Of a stretch of DNA of 64,000 nucleotides, positions 58,512 to 64,000 are shown one piece after another. Numbering within the stretch: the stretch's first letter is position 1; every line of letters begins with the position of its first letter. The notes under the pieces are model-generated. The model saw only the letters and a program-made list of their open reading frames with translations. It ran no database searches and was not told the origin of the DNA. Origin of the DNA: Pseudomonas sp. N040 (lineage in GTDB: Bacteria > Pseudomonadota > Gammaproteobacteria > Pseudomonadales > Pseudomonadaceae); assembly GCF_015637705.1 (NCBI RefSeq), contig NZ_JADOBE010000005.1, positions 248,001-312,000 of the forward strand. Direction: 5' to 3'. A program made the position numbers and the translations under genes.

Positions 58512-60413
58512 TCACTCGGGCAAGGCAAATGCGTACAGGTAGTCCCCTGCGGCGCGATTGAACATGACATGGCCGCCGGCATTGACCAGCACGTACTGGC
58601 GGCCCCGGTAAACATAGGTCATCGGTGTGGCAGTGGCGTCCACCGGCAGCTGGTAGCTCCACAGTTCACGCCCGTCCCCGGCGTCAAAGGCACGGAACAG
58701 GCGATCCATGGTGGCGCCAATGAACAGGATGCCGCTGGCGGTGGCCAGTCCGCCACCCAGGTTGGGCGTGCCCCAGTTGATACGGAAGGGCGCGCTGACC
58801 GGGCCCATTTCATGTACCGAACCCAGGGCCACGCTCCAGGCGATTTCGCCCCTGGCCAGGTCGACGGCCACCAGCCGCCCCCAGGGCGGCGAACTGCAGG
58901 GGATGCCGAGGGGGGACATCAGGGCGCCGATGGCCACGGTGTAGGGGGTACCTTGCATGCGCACGTGCATGGTCTGTCCGGCAGTCGGATGGTCGCGGGT
59001 GCCTGACGCCTCGACATTGCGGATCAGCTGGCCGGTGAAGGGCACCGCATTGACGTTGACCATCAGCAGCTGTTTCGCCGGCAGGTAGGCGCCACCGCCC
59101 CAGTTGGCTCCGCCCAGGCTGCCCGGGAACATCAGGGTGGCCTGCTCCGAAGGGGGGGTGAACAGGCCTTGATTGTTCAGTGCGGCAATCTTGTCATGGC
59201 ACTTCTGGCGGTCCCAGAACGTCAGGCCCCAGGCGTCCTCGGGGCGCAGTGATACCGGCATCAGTGGTGGCGGCTTTAGCGGAAAGGGCTGGGTCGGAGA
59301 GGTGGTTTCTCCCGGGATGGTGCTGGAAGGTACCGGGCGTTCCTCGATTCCCAGCAGCGGCTTGCCATTGCGGCGGTCCAGGACAAAGACCAGGCCCTGC
59401 TTGGTCAACTGGACCAGGGCGGGGATGGTTCCGTTGGTGCCCGGCCAGTCAAACAGGATGGGCTGTGCCGGCGTATCGAAATCCCACAGGTCATGATGCG
59501 AGTGCTGGAAGCTCCAGACGTGCTTGCCGGTGCTCAGTTGCAGGGCAACCACGGCATTGGCATTACCGTTGCTGCCGGGCCGCAGCACGCCGTAGTAATC
59601 CGGCGATGGGGCGCTGGTCGGCAGGAATACCAGATCCCGCGCGGCATCGATGGCTATCGGCGCCCAGACATTGGCCCCACCGGTGTTGGCGATGCCTTCC
59701 AGCGGGTCGAACTGCCAGCGCGGCTCGCCGCTTATCGCGTCAAAGGCGGCGACGATGCCGCGCGGTGCCTTGGCCAGGGCGAAGTCAATGATTGAGGAGC
59801 CAACCACCACCACGCCATTGGCGACCGCGGGAGGCGAGCTGCTGGCGACTTCGTCCGGCTTGTAGCGGCCATGTTCGGCCAGGGCCACTTCACCGTTCCT
59901 GCCGAAGCCAGGGCAGGGTTTGCCATCCAGGGCGTCCAGCGCTATCAGTCGGCGATCGGCCGTTAGTGTGAAGATGCGCTGCCGGCAGGTTTTGTCCTGG
60001 TGGTTGTCGGGGGTTGCCCAGTAACTGACGCCGCGGCAGCGAAACGGGCGGGAGTTGTCCCGATTGATCTGCGGGTCGAATTCCCAGCGCACCGCGCCCG
60101 TTCCCGGATCCAGGGCGATCACGCGATTGAACGGAGTGCAATACACCAGAGATTCTCCTGCTGCTTCGGGTAGCAGGAGCGGGGTCGACTGGCCGGCACT
60201 GTTGCTCATCGCTTCCGGGTTGCTGGCGAGGTCGCCACTCTGGTGAATCCAGGCAGGAACAAGCTGCCCCACGTTGTCAGGATTGATCAGCGCCAGCGGG
60301 CTGTAGTGTTGCCCAAGCGACGGATCAGGCATCCCGCCGGCCTGGGCTGGCGCGGTGGAGAGCAGGGTCAGGCTGCACAGAACGGCAGTCAATATCGATT
60401 GTGCTTCAGTCAT
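58512..60413 (-). CDS. PQQ-dependent alcohol/glucose dehydrogenase-like protein, periplasmic
   Basis: A 633-residue protein with a signal peptide (MTEAQSILTAVLCSLTLLSTAPAQA) and eight-bladed propeller W-motif repeats such as GTGAVRWEFDPQ, FSFQHSHHDLWDFDTPAQP and GRELWSYQLP. It resembles quinate/glucose dehydrogenases but lacks their N-terminal five-helix membrane domain. It should oxidise a sugar or alcohol in the periplasm and pass electrons to a quinone or cytochrome; substrate unknown. The ATG at 60413 is chosen for the signal peptide over one at 60467. Confidence 0.82.
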   Translation of the reverse strand: MTEAQSILTAVLCSLTLLSTAPAQAGGMPDPSLGQHYSPLALINPDNVGQLVPAWIHQSGDLASNPEAMSNSAGQSTPLLLPEAAGESLVYCTPFNRVIALDPGTGAVRWEFDPQINRDNSRPFRCRGVSYWATPDNHQDKTCRQRIFTLTADRRLIALDALDGKPCPGFGRNGEVALAEHGRYKPDEVASSSPPAVANGVVVVGSSIIDFALAKAPRGIVAAFDAISGEPRWQFDPLEGIANTGGANVWAPIAIDAARDLVFLPTSAPSPDYYGVLRPGSNGNANAVVALQLSTGKHVWSFQHSHHDLWDFDTPAQPILFDWPGTNGTIPALVQLTKQGLVFVLDRRNGKPLLGIEERPVPSSTIPGETTSPTQPFPLKPPPLMPVSLRPEDAWGLTFWDRQKCHDKIAALNNQGLFTPPSEQATLMFPGSLGGANWGGGAYLPAKQLLMVNVNAVPFTGQLIRNVEASGTRDHPTAGQTMHVRMQGTPYTVAIGALMSPLGIPCSSPPWGRLVAVDLARGEIAWSVALGSVHEMGPVSAPFRINWGTPNLGGGLATASGILFIGATMDRLFRAFDAGDGRELWSYQLPVDATATPMTYVYRGRQYVLVNAGGHVMFNRAAGDYLYAFALPE

Positions 60414-60854
60414 GGCTTCCGGGTCGCTGCGGCGCGCAAGGCAATATTTGCTGCAGTCTATTCGCATCGGAATGGATTATCAGTCTCTTTCAGCGGTGTT
60501 GGCATTGCGTGCGGGTTGCAGTTCGGGGTGCGTGCTGGTGGCCTTGGCAGAGCACATTAACTTGACTTCAACTGCCTGAATCGGAAGAATTACGGGTTCG
60601 ATGGACATGGGGGCGTCACGCGCCTGTGCCACTTGTACATAGAGGTGCGTACCCGCACCGATCCGCAACACCCGCAACGCGTTACCTCGCGCTGGGTGGG
60701 ATGCTTCCGCAACACTCTGGTAGCTCCCGTGCTTGCTCATTCAGTAGCTGACGTAGTCAGTGACCATCCGTCGCTCATGCTTGCTGTCTGGCAGTAAACC
60801 TATTCGATAGCCGTTCGGTTCGGGCGGTATTCTGGCGTTCTAGAGGTGAACAAC
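60414..60854. other. Leader region between the PQQ dehydrogenase and ilvI genes
   Basis: 441 bp upstream of the ilv operon, including a doubtful 86-codon minus-strand ORF. No Ile/Leu/Val-rich leader peptide with a matching terminator was found, so no attenuator is claimed. AGAGGTGA at 60843-60850 is the ilvI ribosome site. Confidence 0.4.
60480..60740 (-). CDS. Doubtful small ORF, hypothetical protein
   Basis: An 86-codon ORF (MSKHGSYQSVAEASHPARGNA...) with no recognisable domain. Third-position G/C is lower than in neighbouring genes and no clear Shine-Dalgarno precedes it. Listed only because the gap is otherwise empty. Confidence 0.22.
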   Translation of the reverse strand: MSKHGSYQSVAEASHPARGNALRVLRIGAGTHLYVQVAQARDAPMSIEPVILPIQAVEVKLMCSAKATSTHPELQPARNANTAERD

Positions 60855-62579
60855 GTGGAGCTTTTATCCGGCGCTGAAATGGTCGTCCGCTTTTTGCGTG
60901 ACGAAGGCGTTAAATACATCTATGGGTACCCGGGTGGTGCCCTTCTGCACATCTACGATGCCTTGTTCAAAGAGCCCGAGGTGACCCATATCCTCGTGCG
61001 CCATGAGCAGGCCGCCACGCACATGGCTGATGGCTATGCGCGTGCTACCGGCAAAGCCGGCGTCGTGCTGGTAACTTCCGGCCCTGGCGCCACCAATGCG
61101 ATCACCGGTATTGCGACCGCCTATATGGATTCCATTCCAATGGTGATCCTGTCTGGTCAGGTTCCCAGCAATCTGGTTGGTACCGATGCGTTCCAGGAAA
61201 CCGACATGGTCGGGATTTCCCGGCCGATCGTTAAGCACAGCTTCATGATCAAGCACCCGTCGGAAATTCCGGAAGTCATGAAGAAGGCTTTCTATATCGC
61301 CCAGTCCGGTCGTCCTGGTCCGGTTGTCGTCGATATTCCGAAGGACATGACCAACCCGGTCGACAAGTTCGAATACGTGTACCCGAAAAAGGTCAAGCTG
61401 CGCTCCTACAGCCCGGCTGTCCGCGGTCACTCCGGGCAGATTCGCAAGGCTGTGGAAATGCTCCTCGCCGCCAAGCGTCCGATCATCTATTCCGGTGGTG
61501 GCGTGATCATGGGCGGTGCTTCGGCGCCCCTGACCGAACTGGCCAAGGCGCTGAACCTGCCGGTTACCAATACCCTGATGGGGCTTGGTGCGTATCCTGG
61601 AACCGATCGCCAGTTCCTGGGGATGCTGGGCATGCACGGCAGCTATACCGCCAATCTGGCGATGCATCATGCCGATGTGATTCTGGCGGTTGGCGCGCGC
61701 TTCGATGATCGTGTCATCAACGGCCCGAGCAAGTTCTGTCCGAACGCCAAGATCATCCATATCGATATCGACCCTGCCTCGATTTCCAAGACCATCAAGG
61801 CTGACATCCCGATTGTTGGCCCGGTTGACAGTGTCTTGAGCGAGATGGTTGCAACGCTGAAGGAGATTGGCGAGAAGCCCAATCAAGAGGTTCAGGCCAG
61901 CTGGTGGAAGCAGATTGACGAATGGCGCGGCAGTCGCGGGATGTTCCCGTATGACCGTGGTGATGGCTCGATCATCAAGCCACAAACGGCAGTTGAAGTG
62001 CTGTGCGAGGTCACCCGCGGTGATGCATTCATTACTTCGGACGTCGGTCAGCATCAGATGTTCGCGGCGCAGTACTACCGGTTCGACAAGCCGAATCGCT
62101 GGATCAACTCCGGCGGTCTGGGCACCATGGGTTTCGGTTTTCCGGCGGCCATGGGGGTCAAGCTGAGCTTCCCGGATGCCGATGTTGCCTGCGTTACCGG
62201 AGAAGGCAGTATCCAGATGAACATTCAGGAGCTGTCTACCTGCCTGCAGTACGGCCTGCCCGTGAAAATCATCAACCTGAACAACGGTGCGCTGGGCATG
62301 GTGCGCCAGTGGCAGGACATGCAGTACGGCAGCCGTCATTCGCACTCCTACATGGAGTCGCTGCCGGATTTCGTCAAGCTGGCTGAAGCCTATGGCCATG
62401 TGGGCATGCGGATCACCGAGCTGAAGGATCTCAAGCCGAAGATGGAAGAAGCGTTTGCCATGAAGGATCGCCTGGTGTTCCTCGATATCAAGGTTGATAC
62501 CAGTGAGCACGTCTATCCGATGCAGATCAGAGATGGCTCCATGCGCGACATGTGGCTGAGCAAGACGGAGCGGACCTGA
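60855..62579 (+). CDS. ilvI: Acetolactate synthase, large (catalytic) subunit
   Basis: A 574-residue thiamine-diphosphate enzyme that makes acetolactate or acetohydroxybutyrate, first step of Val/Leu/Ile synthesis. [14 protein letters not shown] starts it at a GTG (60855) with AGAGGTGA upstream; the earlier GTG at 60846 would add MNN. Glu51 (VRHEQAATH) is the ThDP activator; TGEGSIQMN...LNNGALGMV is the ThDP/Mg site, with GEG in place of the more usual GDG. First gene of ilvI-ilvH-ilvC; ilvH begins two bases after its stop. Confidence 0.96.
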   Translation: MELLSGAEMVVRFLRDEGVKYIYGYPGGALLHIYDALFKEPEVTHILVRHEQAATHMADGYARATGKAGVVLVTSGPGATNAITGIATAYMDSIPMVILSGQVPSNLVGTDAFQETDMVGISRPIVKHSFMIKHPSEIPEVMKKAFYIAQSGRPGPVVVDIPKDMTNPVDKFEYVYPKKVKLRSYSPAVRGHSGQIRKAVEMLLAAKRPIIYSGGGVIMGGASAPLTELAKALNLPVTNTLMGLGAYPGTDRQFLGMLGMHGSYTANLAMHHADVILAVGARFDDRVINGPSKFCPNAKIIHIDIDPASISKTIKADIPIVGPVDSVLSEMVATLKEIGEKPNQEVQASWWKQIDEWRGSRGMFPYDRGDGSIIKPQTAVEVLCEVTRGDAFITSDVGQHQMFAAQYYRFDKPNRWINSGGLGTMGFGFPAAMGVKLSFPDADVACVTGEGSIQMNIQELSTCLQYGLPVKIINLNNGALGMVRQWQDMQYGSRHSHSYMESLPDFVKLAEAYGHVGMRITELKDLKPKMEEAFAMKDRLVFLDIKVDTSEHVYPMQIRDGSMRDMWLSKTERT

Positions 62580-62581
62580 AT

Positions 62582-63073
62582 ATGCGACATATAATTTCGC
62601 TTTTGCTGGAAAATGAACCAGGCGCACTGTCCCGCGTGGTAGGCCTGTTTTCCCAGCGCAATTACAACATCGAAAGCCTCACCGTGGCGCCGACCGAGGA
62701 TGCGACCCTGTCGCGGCTGACGCTGACCACGGTCGGGCACGATGAAGTCATTGAGCAGATCACCAAGAACCTGAACAAGCTCATTGAAGTGGTCAAGCTG
62801 GTGGACCTGTCGGAAAGCGCACACATCGAGCGTGAATTGATGCTGGTCAAGGTCAAGGCGACTGGGGCCCAGCGCGCAGAGATCAAGCGCACTACCGATA
62901 TCTTCCGCGGCCAGATCGTGGATGTGACCACCAGCGTCTACACCATCCAGCTGGCCGGGACGACGGACAAGCTGGACAGCTTTATCGAGGCGATCGGCGC
63001 TGCCTCGATTCTGGAAACCGTACGCAGTGGCGTTACAGGCATTGCCCGTGGCGACAAGGTTCTGAGCATTTAA
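62582..63073 (+). CDS. ilvH: Acetolactate synthase, small (regulatory) subunit
   Basis: A 163-residue ACT-domain protein (MRHIISLLLENEPGALSRVVGLFSQRNYNIESLTVAPTED) that confers valine feedback control on IlvI. It begins two bases after the ilvI stop and is followed after 42 bp by ilvC. Confidence 0.96.
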   Translation: MRHIISLLLENEPGALSRVVGLFSQRNYNIESLTVAPTEDATLSRLTLTTVGHDEVIEQITKNLNKLIEVVKLVDLSESAHIERELMLVKVKATGAQRAEIKRTTDIFRGQIVDVTTSVYTIQLAGTTDKLDSFIEAIGAASILETVRSGVTGIARGDKVLSI

Positions 63074-63094
63074 ACCATTTACAACTGACCCTAG

Positions 63095-64000
<906 letters not shown>

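Noticed and set aside
60741..60854. Attenuator leader peptide for the ilv operon
   Set aside because: The only short ORF encodes MLAVWQ and there is no Val/Leu/Ile run or convincing competing hairpin.

Overview
The window is about 64 kb of high-GC, densely coded chromosome from a Pseudomonas-type gammaproteobacterium. Supporting signs are malate:quinone oxidoreductase (mqo), a large pta next to ackA followed by slyD and a glutathione peroxidase, a Phu-type haem locus followed by a cAMP-binding protein gene, mrcB, and ilvI-ilvH-ilvC. From recalled gene order, the phu to ilv stretch resembles P. aeruginosa PA4694-PA4710 and pta-ackA-slyD-gpx resembles PA0835-PA0838; no search was run. Dispersed palindromic repeats, GTG/TTG starts and ATGA overlaps fit the same group.

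Layout. 1-6.5 kb: a LysE-type exporter (5' end at the window edge), a large inverted-repeat element, a thiolase, and divergently a medium-chain acyl-CoA synthetase plus a DUF1302 protein. 6.5-15.1 kb: a minus-strand operon encoding a complete lower meta-cleavage pathway: C-C hydrolase, type I extradiol dioxygenase, MhpA-like flavin hydroxylase, hydratase, acylating acetaldehyde dehydrogenase, hydroxyoxovalerate aldolase and a terminal acyltransferase. It sits next to a TetR regulator, and two matching 16-bp palindromes look like its operators. 15.2-25.1 kb: housekeeping genes (metallo-hydrolase, OmpA lipoprotein, mqo, YajG lipoprotein, acyltransferase, pta-ackA, slyD, glutathione peroxidase). 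25.2-31.5 kb: small membrane protein plus GMC oxidoreductase, nitroreductase, a toxin-gene remnant in an AT-richer patch with an LprI-like gene, and a TetR-OYE pair. 31.7-42.7 kb: sodB, argO/argP, a lipase-like hydrolase, a saccharopine dehydrogenase-like protein, a coiled-coil protein, alkane monooxygenase alkB with a divergent AraC regulator, acpH, a short acyl-CoA dehydrogenase-like protein, an ODP-type metallo-beta-lactamase protein and a Rieske protein. 42.7-50.7 kb: haem uptake, with phuR divergent from tonB-phuSTUVW around a Fur-box-like site. 50.7-64 kb: cbpA, TfoX C-terminal protein, methyltransferase, APH/P-loop fusion, mrcB, a TPR-like lipoprotein, yqcC, a DUF4124 protein, a PQQ dehydrogenase and ilvI-ilvH-ilvC (3' end cut).

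The genes suggest a metabolically versatile organism that can attack alkanes (AlkB) and an alkyl-substituted or phenylpropanoid-type aromatic, feeding pyruvate and acetyl-CoA into central metabolism. The most unusual items are the meta-cleavage operon with its unassigned substrate and built-in acyltransferase, a five-copy repeat family with one copy inside the haem transport operon, a nine-codon upstream ORF abutting the TTG start of argP, and a decayed YoeB/Txe toxin. I saw no CRISPR array, rRNA, tRNA or complete transposon.
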